A stretch of DNA of 64,000 nucleotides, taken from assembly GCA_030248135.1 (NCBI GenBank), contig JASANC010000316.1:1-64000 (forward strand). The letters are read 5' to 3'. Numbering within the stretch: the first letter of the stretch is position 1; each line of letters opens with the position of its first letter. The DNA comes from Theristus sp. LFF4_11 (lineage: Eukaryota; Nematoda; Chromadorea; Monhysterida; Xyalidae). This document shows positions 34,301-44,485 of this stretch, piece by piece. The notes under the pieces were generated by a model. It made no database searches. It was not told the origin of the DNA and saw only the letters and a program-made list of their open reading frames with translations. The translations under genes were made by a program, and so were the position numbers.

Positions 34301-37300
34301 ATGAGAAAGTTTTAGTTTGGCTGATTTGTTTCAAGCAACAAAAGTTTTATAAACTGAAATTCTGGTAGAAATGAATCCACAATCAACATGCATGTCGAGA
34401 CAAAGTCAACGCAAGGGTTAAAAACAACAACATTTGATTTCAGCTTCAACAACGACCAAGGTTTCGAACTGTACTTCGGCGGCATCTCATCGATGGCAGA
34501 CGAACTGAGCCCTGTCATCACCGTTCAGGTTCGTTTCTGTGAATGATTGTGAACAAAAATCGAAACTTTCGAAAGCGTTTTTGGTATACAGCAAGCTGTA
34601 AAAACCACATCACACACACAGCTTTTACCCACCATGTGTGATAAATTCTGCAAAAAAAGGTCGCGCGAAACGCGTCACGTGATACAGCGCCTTATCTGAA
34701 ACGTTTCGCAAGTCAAAGTGCAAGCAATTAAACACAACAAATCCAACAACAACAAAAAAGTGATCGAAAAACAAAACCATATCGCAGGCCGAAGACGAGG
34801 ACCTGGGCGACAGCGGCAACGTCCGGTACAACTTCGACCCGTTGACCAGTGACATTCAGTATTTCCTGATTGACGGCGAAACCGGAACGATAAAGACGGC
34901 ACGACCAATGACGGCCGTGCCGCAGGAGTACTTCGAGTTGGGCGTGGAGGCGCGCGACATGCCGCGACGTGGCCCGGAACAAAAGTCCCGAGCGACGGTG
35001 GTTGTGAGTTGGCGGGTTCTGTTCCGGTCTGAAACAACTTTGTTTTACATCGAACTTTTGGATTGGTGTTCGACAATACGGTTTTGATTGATTGACCGAC
35101 ATTTTTCCACCAAAGTTGGAGTTGATGCAGCAAATGTTCGCTGTGCTTGCAGCAGCTTGAAGCAATCCGCTCTTTTTTGTGGGCTTCGGTTTTATACTTT
35201 TGTATCCGTTCGGGTTTGATGGATAAGGTCGACATTGCTCAATGGACCAGTGCTTCATGTGGCACACAGTTTCGAAAAGCAAATTTCACAAATCATTTCA
35301 GGTGAACAAAATCACAGACGAAAATCGATTCGTTCTCACGGCGGCTGGCGTGTTGCCGAATCAGCTGACCGCGCACATGGGTGATCTCAAGCGGTTGGTT
35401 TTTGACTGATGTAAAAGAGACAACCTGAGCCTGAAAGTCGACGCCTAAGCACAAGCCTAAGCCTAAGCCTAAGCCTCAGCGTAAGCCTAAGCGTAAGCCT
35501 AAGCCCAAGCCTAAGCCTAAGCCTCAGCGTAAGCCTAAGCGTAAGCCTAAGCCTAAGCCTAAGCCTAACTTTAAGCCCAAGCCTAACCCTAACCGTAACC
35601 CTAAGCCTTAGCCTAGGACGGAGAGATTAGTTCAAATCTAGTGTTCTGATTGGTTGCACCACGCTGGTGTTGATTGAAACTACTACAATTTTTTTATCGT
35701 TTTAAAAATGCACGTTCAATTGAAAACAGAATGTTCTGCTTTCAACTTTTACATACGCTGGCACAGTTGATTTCAGAAAAATGCGTCCGTACATGAAAGA
35801 CTGCATCTTGATTCTCTCTGAGAAAACGTTCACCAGCCAATCACTGCTGGCCGACGGAAATCAACCAGGGTGGGCAAGAAAAAAAGTTTTAGCGTTTATT
35901 CTGTTTTGCTCGCAGTCCAACAAGAAAGAAGAAGTAAACTGTCAAAACTGACAGCTGTTTGGTTGTATTCGTGTTTGAAAATGACGATTGCTTTTATAAT
36001 TTCGTTTTTCAGCACTGACATTGTGTTTTACGCGATCAATCCGTCGACAAAGCAGATCTGCAAACGGACGCAGTTCAGGTGAGCGTGTTATAATTTAAAT
36101 TTTGTTGATTTTTTTTAATAAAACTGGGTTGAGCTCTTAAAAAGACTTGACTTTGAAAACAGTTCATTGCATGATAGTCGAATGCATCTTGATTATTTTG
36201 TTGAAACTGATGAAGAACATGATTTCAGCATTCATTCATTCATTAATTCATTCATTTTGTTTCGCATTTTATTTATCATTCAGCAATTTGTTCCGCAACT
36301 CTACCGTCGCACAACTGCGCGGCGACATGAGCAACTGGTTCAGCGTGGAATCGATTGGTTGGTCGAAATATTTTTTTAAACTTTTTATGTGTACTGAATC
36401 TGGCGAGCTGATTGGTTGCGTTTCAATCGAGTTAATCAGTTAGCCAATTGCGACTGACACTAAAAAATGACTCATATCAGCAAATTTATCAGCAGACTCG
36501 AATCTGCTGCCAATCAAATCGATTTGCCGAATCATGGATTCTAATTGTTTGTCAAACACACCCGATTTTGAGTCGCACCAATGAACCAGTGAGTTTGCGT
36601 TCCACTTCATACACGCAATCAGTCGAGAATTATTCAACACAGCTGACTGGTCTCATTATCATCACACATCGCCCAATCACCAATAAGCCAACTCAAATTT
36701 GAAAAAAAACTCAAACTTCCCGTTGTTCTGCAGGTGCCATCGACGCGCAACAGTCGCGTGCGCTCGAACCGGACGCAGTTGACCGCGCCGGCATCAGCGA
36801 CGGCGCAAACGTCCGCTCGTCCGACAGCGGCTGGGGCGTGCTGCCGATTGCGTTCCTGGTGTTGGCGGTGCTGGTCGCTGTGGGCGCGTGCCTCGCGATC
36901 ATTGCGTTGTGCTGTTTTTGGTCAAAGTTTGTTTGTCGTTTGCTTTATTGTTTGTCTGGTGGTTTTTTTTAATTTTTTTAAATTTGTTTTGGTGGTGTTT
37001 GTTTTTATTCTTTGGTATCGCGATATTTGTTAATCTGAACATATCGATCTGTTGTCGAATACTGGTACGGGACACGGGAGGAGCGGTGAGGTACCGTTGT
37101 CAGGACGATGCGGGTGCAGACGGGTTGTCGTCATGTGGGGCGCACATTGCTGTGGTGAAGAGCAAAAGCTTCAGCGTGTGCAATGTAATGGTGAAAAGAG
37201 TGCTGAATCGCTGAAAAGATCGGTGCTGTTATCGAATAGCTGAAGTTTGACAGTGCACTACGGTGCAAACCAAACAGCAAAACTTGATTTTGCTATGCAT

Positions 37301-37889
37301 TTCGAAAAGTACTTGGACGATTCTGTAGATGAATGACACGTAACGCGAGCATATCAGGTCGCAACATTCAGCGCAAAACGTTAGAAAGGGGTCAAAAACA
37401 AACTTTGGTTCGTAAATTCAGGTACAAGTCGAAAAAGCGTCTGATCCAGCCAGCCATTCCGCCCAACTTCTACGGCCCCACACCAATGTTCTTGCCGCCG
37501 AGTGAAAAGATGTACGAAACACAGGTAATATACAGGGTGTTTATTAGAACCTGTGAGAGACGGTCATCGCAGAACAATGTCAATGTTAAAATTCCAGCTT
37601 TCGAAAGTTTTACACAACCAAACGCTTTCCTTCATCTGGAAATTACAGTGTAACACGACACAATCAATTGGCAAGACTAGATGGAGTACGGGGTTTTCAA
37701 GACAAGCCACGGAGTCCGAAGTCCATTCCGCTCTATAAAACGTGCAACAAAGAAAGACAGTCGTTGCAGATGCTTGAGATGGCCGTGACCGACGATGAAG
37801 GGCGACCAATCACGGCAGACGACTACGCAGTGGATGACAGCATTTACACGGTCACCTCACCAAACGGACTGGACACGTATCCGGTGTAA
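25386..37889 (+). CDS. Atypical cadherin, single-pass, 25 exons, 1246 aa
   Basis: Exons: 25386-25688, 26041-26187, 26516-26674, 27464-27616, 27931-28155, 28311-28390, 28676-28895, 29523-29648, 29979-30141, 30759-31020, 31438-31591, 31914-32030, 32265-32396, 32968-33128, 33498-33613, 34039-34219, 34444-34528, 34788-35003, 35302-35393, 35777-35869, 36013-36078, 36284-36357, 36734-36926, 37422-37524, 37770-37889. All phases agree and the sum is 1247 codons. A signal peptide (LLLLLACC) opens the protein. About eight EC repeats follow, with calcium-site motifs VVDVNDNAPAF, VEDVNDMAPRF and VILDSNDNRPQF; others are degenerate. A Ser/Thr linker lies near residue 540. Residues about 1000-1108 form a membrane-proximal domain. 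The helix (GVLPIAFLVLAVLVAVGAC) is near 1141-1168, and a ~78-residue tail ends PNGLDTYPV. It lacks a catenin-binding tail and resembles Cdh23/Pcdh15/Cad-type cadherins. One acceptor reads AA (27929). Confidence 0.9.
26681..26914 (-). mobile_element. TIR element B, copy 2, just inside a splice donor
   Basis: Inverted copy of 19634-19866, with both TGACGTCA ends. It begins about seven bases after the end of cadherin exon 3 (donor at 26675), so nearly the whole 5' part of this intron is transposon. Confidence 0.8.
26940..27097. mobile_element. TIR element C, copy 1
   Basis: AACTCAATAAACATATCCAGCTAGCTGATTGGT at the left is mirrored by ACCAATCAGC...GGATATGTTATTGAGTTTAG at the right, around a GATCACGTGCATGC core. 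Related copies lie at 47416-47549 and 55651-55923. It is in a cadherin intron. Confidence 0.75.
31081..31210 (-). mobile_element. tRNA-derived SINE1, copy 1
   Basis: Read on the minus strand it begins GTGGCCTGGTGGTAGTGCGT and continues through GGGGAATCGAGCCCC, which look like pol III A and B boxes. An unrelated tail with GGCGTTCTGTACGCTTCTCT follows. Related copies: 41007-41443 and 55945-56080. It lies in a cadherin intron. Confidence 0.7.
31318..31401 (+). pseudogene. Decayed tandem duplicate of a cadherin exon end
   Basis: This ~80-bp segment repeats the 3' end of cadherin exon 10 (30942-31020 plus donor): GTACCCTGAYGGTCAGGGTGG to GGAGTTGTTCAG. It has a two-base insertion (GCACACAG versus GCACAG) and substitutions that break the frame. 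It lies in the following intron, after a SINE. Confidence 0.75.
32702..32930 (+). mobile_element. tRNA-derived SINE2
   Basis: A tRNA-like head (GTCCGTGGCGTAGCCGTAGA, then GGGTTCGAACCTCG) is followed by a body ending CGCCGGAGTTTGGTACCTTC and a short A/T tail. Tail fragments recur at 19550-19600 and 39540-39600. It lies in the intron before cadherin exon 14. Confidence 0.7.
33614..33660 (+). repeat. Tandem GGTAACTGC units at a splice donor
   Basis: Directly after cadherin exon 15, the donor GTAAATGT is followed by about four 9-bp units GGTAACTGY, each containing a donor-like GTAACT. It is a small tandem array starting at the exon boundary. Confidence 0.65.
33790..33932. mobile_element. Dispersed repeat ending in ATGCARGACTTTACGGTAT
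   Basis: CCCGCCGTATGACAGTCCGCCC...GGAACCTTATATGCAAGACT closely matches 50680-50762. It is a short dispersed element in a cadherin intron. The other end was not resolved. Confidence 0.55.
34237..34290 (+). mobile_element. TIR element B fragment
   Basis: GAACGTGTCACACCGAAATGTCATGT resembles one end of element B (AAACGTGTCCCACTGAAATGACGTCATGT). It lies about 15 bases after the donor of cadherin exon 16. Only one end is preserved. Confidence 0.45.
35443..35612 (-). repeat. Interstitial telomere-type (TTAGGC)n tract
   Basis: About 28 units of GCCTAA on the plus strand (TTAGGC on the minus), degenerate, with GCGTAA, GCCTCA and CCCTAA variants and a visible internal duplication. TTAGGC is the usual nematode telomere repeat. 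The tract lies in a cadherin intron. Confidence 0.85.
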
Positions 37890-39387
37890 GAGGTTTTTTT
37901 CGAAATGTTTTTACAAAAATTGCGGATTTGGTTGTGAAACTGTAAGAATATGAGTGTGAGACATGGACTGATTGGCAATTGCTATGACGCCCCTGTTATG
38001 ATTCGCAATTTCAATGCAATCGTGAAGTGAGTCCTCGTGGCCTGTCTCTCTGACTTTCAATTCAACGAGTGAAGTACTAAAAAAACTGGCCTGCACTACT
38101 GCTAATCGGCGTTTTTCAAACGCGATTCCTTGAGTGCCTGATACTCCGCATTGTGTTGTGCCACAAATATAATACTTCTCTGTGAATCAAGCAAGAAATA
38201 TGTAATTTGAAACTTCAAAACATCGAAAAACAACCGTCCACTTTTCCATCGGATGCCAGGTTTTCCAGACCGCCAACTCACAATCCTCCAGTTGTCATTC
38301 CACCACCTGATTACCCGAACGGACGCGACAGAACGCAAAAGAGCATGCACTGACACTTCACCAGTTTTCTTGCAGTCGAACTGTAAATCATGGACAATCC
38401 GCTGATGGGCTGCTTTTCCTGAATTGGATTCACTGATTGGTGCCGCTATATTTCCATGCAGCCATTTAGCATAAATGCCAGGTAAAAATGGCAGAAATTG
38501 CGCTATGTTTTACAGTTTTAACTGCGTTTTGGTCAATTGAAATTGTTTTCTTCAAAAAAATCTCGTTTGTCCAGTTTGTATTTATTGATCTTGTGAAAAG
38601 CGTTTCATTTACTAAAAATTTCGGCGCCACATGTGTGGGTACGTGTATTTATTCTGGAATGTGGGATTCGATTTTTTGATGACTACGGATTTTCTGTAGC
38701 TTCCAAACATTTTTTTTCGTTTTTTTCGATTCGAATATTACCTAAACTTTGAATAATGTCTCATACATGATCTTTTTTCGCTTCCTGTTCGCGTGCATTT
38801 CTACTCATCCATCAGAGTTGGTTCTTGTATTTTTTCTGAAATAAATTCTGTTATTTGGAAAGAGTCTCCTCTATCTGAAAAGTGGCAATCGCAAATGCTG
38901 AGTGCTGCTTTATTTGCGATGACACGCTTCCTGTATTTGGTCTGACAGTTTCAAATAAACAGATAATATTTCTGCGTTACTATCAGTGGGATTGAATAAA
39001 CAAAAATGTAAAGCAAAAAAAGTGAATGGTTTCTTATAATTTTTTTGAAAAATAGATGTGAAAACGGATGAAGAAAGCGTCCACATGTCACTTTTGAAAA
39101 AGTTACTTCTTTTATTAAAGGAAGGGTCACAGATTTCAGCGCTTTTTAAAATATTTTTAGCACGTTGTGGTTGAAAAAAACTTTTATTCGCTTATTCCAG
39201 TGAATTATTCCATGTAACACCCACGTAGCAATCAATAAAATAATTGAGTTGGTTGCGCGGCGCTTTGTAATGCAATTTTTACGCATTTTACGCAACATTA
39301 TTTTCGTCAACTCAGACATTTTACACCAAAAAAACGCTTTTCTGCAGTTACCAGACAACAAAAACAACGTTTTTAGGGTCGAAAAAG
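37890..39387. other. Intergenic region after the cadherin gene
   Basis: AT-rich and without supported exons or named repeats. It should contain the cadherin 3' UTR and the promoter of the next gene. Confidence 0.4.
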
Positions 39388-41651
39388 ATGGCGGATCTTT
39401 TCAAACTAATATCGTTGCTGTTACTGACTGCAATTCACGCCGTTGTTGCCGTGAGTTTGAACCAATCATTTTGTTTTGTTGGATGGAAGTGGCTTTTTTA
39501 ATTCGTGAGTTTGAATCAATGAATATATTGGCCAGTTTTTCGCCGGAGTTTGGCACCGTATCATTTTCGGAACCGGTGCGCACGTCGAACAATTAATAAA
39601 AAAAGACAAACAGAACAAAACGATCATGGCATATACGATTTAGAGTTTAACTGTTCCTTGACTTACTTTGACTTAGTACGTCGATCCGCGTGGTGTGGTG
39701 CCCCATGGTCGGGCCCCAACGCCGCACATGCTCACATCAGTTGACGCGACGATGTGCGATGCGCAATAAGCCTCAGGGGAGGCTCAGTTCGTGCGGTTAG
39801 ACGGTTTTGTCGTTGCACGTAACGGACGCAGCGGACTTCGAGTGAATGAATACTCGTTGCCACGCGTGAACGGTGCCTCCCAGCGCCCTGTTCCCAACTG
39901 TTCCAATAAAAACCAACCCACCATTTCGCTCTCTCCGCCCACCCAGCAAGACGACTCCTGTCCGAGCGTGAACGACTGTCTGCGGTCAGTTGCGGACGAC
40001 ATCGACGGCGCCCAGAAGGGTCTGATGCGAAAACTGGAGCGGCTCGCGAACAACGGCCGCTCGATCAGACGCTGCCAACCGGCCGACATTCTCGCGTACG
40101 TGCAGGCGGACGGACAGTTGCAGCGGCTGAGAGCGGAACGATTCGAACGATTCGCGCAGTGTGTCGTCGGCGACAACGACGGCGCCCGGGGATTCGCGGC
40201 GTGCACCAACTTTTTCCCGCGAAATGTGAGCGATGTCTTTTGGCTTGTCTTTTCTTCTTCTCTGGTGTCTTGCCGTGCACTGCAGAATAAAACTGACTGA
40301 CCTGACTGAGCGATATTCTATGATGGTAGCGTTCATGTTTGGGGAAGATTGTCGGGTGATGTTTCAGAAACACACGTACACCAGTTTCTTCACATACGAT
40401 ACCACACACAAATGCCAATTTTATTGACTGACCAGCCACATGCTGGTTTCTTGGTCAGTATTTCATCCAAGACCAATTTTATTGACTGTGACCAACCAAG
40501 CTGTTTCTTGGTCAGTATTTTCATCCAGAAATTTTTTTTTTGTCTGGATTATATTTCATCCGGATAATGATCCAGAAATCACCCAATCAGATCACTTTAC
40601 TGCTGACACAATGGGTTCAATCAAATATTATTGAACTCAAATGCGACCAATCAGAGTACTCTATCCAAAATGTGGTAGACATATTGTATCACCAATTCAA
40701 ACCTCCACTGTTCACAGATGCCCCGTGACTGCGACAATCCGCGCGAGCTGATCCGCGAGGTGATGCGCGACTACCGGAACGACAACGACGACATTTCGGG
40801 TGGCGGCTTCTGGGCCCGTCTGATGCGCGGGTCGCGCACAAAACGGCAGACGGGCCGCGGCGGGTTCGGCAAAAACCGCAATCGACAGCGACCGAAAGAC
40901 TGTGTCAAGGACGGGCTGTGCGGGTGTCCGGAGGCGAAATTGTGAGCAGAAACATACCGTAATTGCACTGTTGTTGTTGTGATTTTTAGGCGATGTTTTT
41001 TGCCAGGGCTAACTCAGAGAAGCGTACAGAACGCCATTGAGTAGGGCGCCCATCGAGTTTTCTCTATCATTAAGTGCCTATACACTCCTCGGCGGGGCTC
41101 GATCCCCCGAGCGCACAGACTGTAGTAGACTGTAAACCATTTCCAAACGTTTTAAGCCGCGTTTAGCAATTAGTTTTTTGTGCGTACGCACGGACACGAC
41201 ACGTAAAAAATGGCCACGCGATTTAGAAATCGTGTCGTGTGTGCTATCTTAATGCATTACGGACACGATTAGTTTGCGCACGGGATTTAAAACGACGTTT
41301 GTGCGTACGGACGAAAAACTAAATGGTGTTTCCGCCTTTACCGAACAAAAACGCTGAAAACGCCGGACTGGCACTGGAATTTGACGGGGCTCGATCCCCC
41401 GAGCGCACAGACAATAGTCTAACACGCTACCACCCAGGCCACAAAGGTGACCAACAAACCCATTCAAGTCAACCACCGCATGCAGATGCCACGAGTGCTA
41501 CGAGATGTCCAATCTTCACGATGAAATCCACGGCGCGAAACTGGACCTGATGCGACGCAGATTGGAGTGCGGCATCAACTTCAAAGCTCCGAAAGGCCAA
41601 CGGGGCCAACCCGACCAGGATGAGCCGATTACGCAGGCGATCTTTTCCTGA
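39388..41651 (+). CDS. Secreted Cys-rich protein, paralog 1 (family not recognised)
   Basis: Four exons join in phase: 39388-39450, 39947-40225, 40718-40941 and 41486-41651, giving 243 aa. Exon 1 is exactly a signal peptide (MADLFKLISLLLLTAIHAVVA). The mature protein has spaced cysteines in SCPSVNDCL, RRCQPADIL, FAQCVVGDN, RDCDNPRELI, DCVKDGLCGCPEAKL and CHECYEM, and a conserved HDEIHG with a C-terminal LECGINF. A basic RxKR-like stretch (GSRTKRQ) in exon 3 could be a processing site. No domain is known to me, so no function is given. Gene 2 downstream has the same exon phases and motifs. SINE1 sequence fills much of the last intron. Confidence 0.8.
41007..41443 (-). mobile_element. tRNA-derived SINE1, copy 2, split by an insertion
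   Basis: 41007-41130 matches the SINE1 body and B-box region. 41384-41443 repeats the B-box (GGGGCTCGATCCCCC) and continues to the A-box end. About 250 bp lie between, with GTGTCGTGT-type inverted motifs. The copy is split or partly duplicated, in the last intron of paralog 1. Confidence 0.6.
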
Positions 41652-41963
41652 TTGTTGATTGGCTGCCGGATTTTGTGAGCAACATGCTGATTGCTGAGTT
41701 TGAAAATCCTTAAATCTACCAATTATGTGCTATCAATAAAGTTGTGTGTGATATTGTGCGTTTCCAGACGTGCTGTATCTAGATACATTAAAATTAGTGT
41801 TTTTCCGTGTTTTTGTTGCCAACAGTGATGTAAACAAACTGGTTGTAAAATAAAATGACTGCTGCGTGTTTGTGAAAAAAAAAACAAAATCGCAAAATTT
41901 TATTGCATTCGAACTTTGCGTTTTTCAAAAAAAGCATTGAATAGAAAAACAGTGGATCACAAA

Positions 41964-43618
41964 ATGAAGTCGTTCGCTTGTTTTCTTGCGATGCTTCATC
42001 TGCTTTTGAGCCGTCAAACCAAAGGCGTGAGTTTTTTCGTACTTTGCCAATAATTATTTTTGGTGCAAATTTCAAAGAAAATTGACTTGGAACGGAGATA
42101 ATGCCATTTAAAACAATGAGACCGCTAATAAAAGGTGCTTTTTTGATGTACGAACCATTTGATTGGCTATATGCGTTGGTTGGTCTGGTATGGGCGGACT
42201 CATTAACTGGCCTTTATTCACCCTGCCTGACCACAATGTCGACAGTTGATACAGAACTGACAACCTTTTTTCATTTACGTACCGAACCCGGAAGCCAACT
42301 AATGTAGGTATCTAGGTATTTTTCAAAATGAACAACAAACCATTTCAGAACGAAACCTGCGCCAGAGTGTCCAACTGTTTGCACGACGTTGTGGAGGAAG
42401 TCAAGTTGGCGCACAAGGGCATGATCGAGCATTGGGAGCGATTGGCCAAGGCTGGCGGCTCGTTGAAACGTTGCACACCGGACGACATTTTGGTAAGGTC
42501 GGTGGAAAAAAATGCACGATTTGGCAGCAGATTCGTGTAGCGGCTTATAAATCTATCATAAGAACCAAAGTTGATAAGCAGAAATTTGACGTGGTGTTTA
42601 TTGATTGTGCACAACAGTTTGCTATTAGCGCACCAACAACGACCTCAATTTGTATTCAAGGCGTACGTCAGAGCGGACGAGCAACTGCGAGAGCTGCGAG
42701 CGGAGCGATTTCGCCGTTTCTCGCAGTGCGTCGTCGGCGATAACGGAGGCGGTGAGGGTTTCGACGCCTGTGCGGAGTTTCCCGAGGACGTGGGTGAATT
42801 TCGTTTTTTATGAACCAAAACTAATGAGCCAGAGACAGTTTAAAAAAAGGTTACGCACAGCAAATATAACATAGCTGTGCGGTCCCCAAATACTGCAACA
42901 TGAACGCGCCCTTAGTGTTTTGTTTTTCGGTTTCAGCTGCCACGCGAGTGCGACAATCCGCGCGAGCTGATGCGACAGATCCTGGAACGATTCTACCGCC
43001 GGCGTGGCGGTGGAATGGCGTTCTGGGCTCGCCTACTAAACGAGCATCGACGACGTCGCAGAAAACGTCAGAGCGGGTTCGCTCAAAATCAGCGAAATCA
43101 TCGGTTCAACTTTCGAAATAGACACCGTAACCACAATGGTCACTTTCGACGGGCACCACCGGCACACGAGTGTATTCACGAGCAGTTCTGCGGCTGTCCG
43201 GAAGCGAAATTGTGTGGCTTTTGAAAGTTTTTTTTTTCAATTAAAAATCGGTCGGACACCAAATCGTCTTTACACTTGAAAGTAGCCAACCTTTAATTCC
43301 GTCCATTTCGTGTCTTCCTTGCAATATAATGCCAAATTCAAGCAAAATACAACGCGATGCTAGGTAAATTGCAAATCTAGCTTTGATTTATTCAGTTTCG
43401 GAGAAGAGGAATTAGGAGATTCAAAAGAATAAAGTCTCCATTTTTTTCGGTGTCATGAGTGCTACGAGATTTCGAGTCTTCATGACGAAATCCACGGCAC
43501 GCAGCTGGCTCTGATGCGGCGACGCCTCCGCTGCGGCATTTCCTTTGAACCGCCGTTCCGACGCGGCCACTTTCGCCCGGATCAAGATGAAACGATAAAA
43601 GAAGCGATTTTTGCGTGA
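41964..43618 (+). CDS. Secreted Cys-rich protein, paralog 2
   Basis: Five exons: 41964-42026 (signal peptide MKSFACFLAMLHLLLSRQTKG), 42349-42492, 42661-42789, 42937-43211 and a last exon ending at TGA 43618, about 259 aa. It matches paralog 1 throughout (ETCARVSNCL, KRCTPDDIL, FSQCVVGDN, RECDNPREL, FCGCPEAKL, CHECYEISSLHDEIHG). An extra intron splits the first domain after DDIL. The third exon has a long Arg/His/Asn-rich insert containing RRRRRKRQ, a furin-like site. By homology the last exon should begin at 43450, where the acceptor reads CG rather than AG. An in-phase AG at 43433-43434 would add five residues. Function unknown; extracellular location is inferred from the signal peptide. Confidence 0.78.
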
Positions 43619-44485
43619 TATTTCACCTCTTGCACTTGTATCCATATATGTGTGGACTCTGTTCAATTCGTTTGAATCGAATAACACACAGTCACATGCT
43701 GCTTGTTCATGCGTTCGATCATTTTTGTGTGTTTCAGGTTTTTCGAGGTTTGAAAACTGTTTCCGATGATGCTCGTTTCTCTTGCCAAAAGTAGACGCAA
43801 CCACCGAGATAAAAAAAGTTCCTGTCTGCCTGAAGAGCGTGTGGATAGTTTTGGGGCCCGCTAATACTGATGATTGACCAGCGCAAATTCTAACCAGACG
43901 TGACGTATTTTTTGATTCTGGTAAAAAAAAACTGTGCAGCATCTATCTTTAATCGGTTTAAATGCGAAACAAATTCCTTCAGAACGTTTTTGCAACAACC
44001 AAGATCGTTGTTATTGTCAGAAAATATCATAGCGATTATAACCCACCACCATTGTTTATTCTCCAACGCACACACTTCCCATTTCGTCACCAGTAAGCAG
44101 CAGAGCGTGAGACTGACCGTTCACGTTCAAATGCGGTGAAAAACCGGACCATCAAAACGCAACTAAAACCGTGTGGACAGGTGAGAGAGATGAGTGGACA
44201 TGCAGCGCTGGTGATAAGAAAATGAAATACCTTTATTTTGCGAAAATGGACGGAAACCAAAAGAATACAAGACAACATCATCACTGGTATAATGGCGTGT
44301 GTTTATATTGTATAATTTGTGATGAGTTTTTTTCTGTCGTTGTGTCATTTTTGTATGTTATGTGGGCGATTGGGGAATGCAAACGATAACAGCTGTGGCT
44401 TTTAGTGGTCAGACGAGAAAAGCTCATGAGTGAAAACAAACGTGCGGAAACGTTTTGCTGAATTGACAGAACATACGAAAAAACA
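43619..44485. other. Intergenic region before the mucin-fibrinogen gene
   Basis: No supported exon or RNA gene. AT-rich, with ordinary short ORFs only. Confidence 0.4.
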
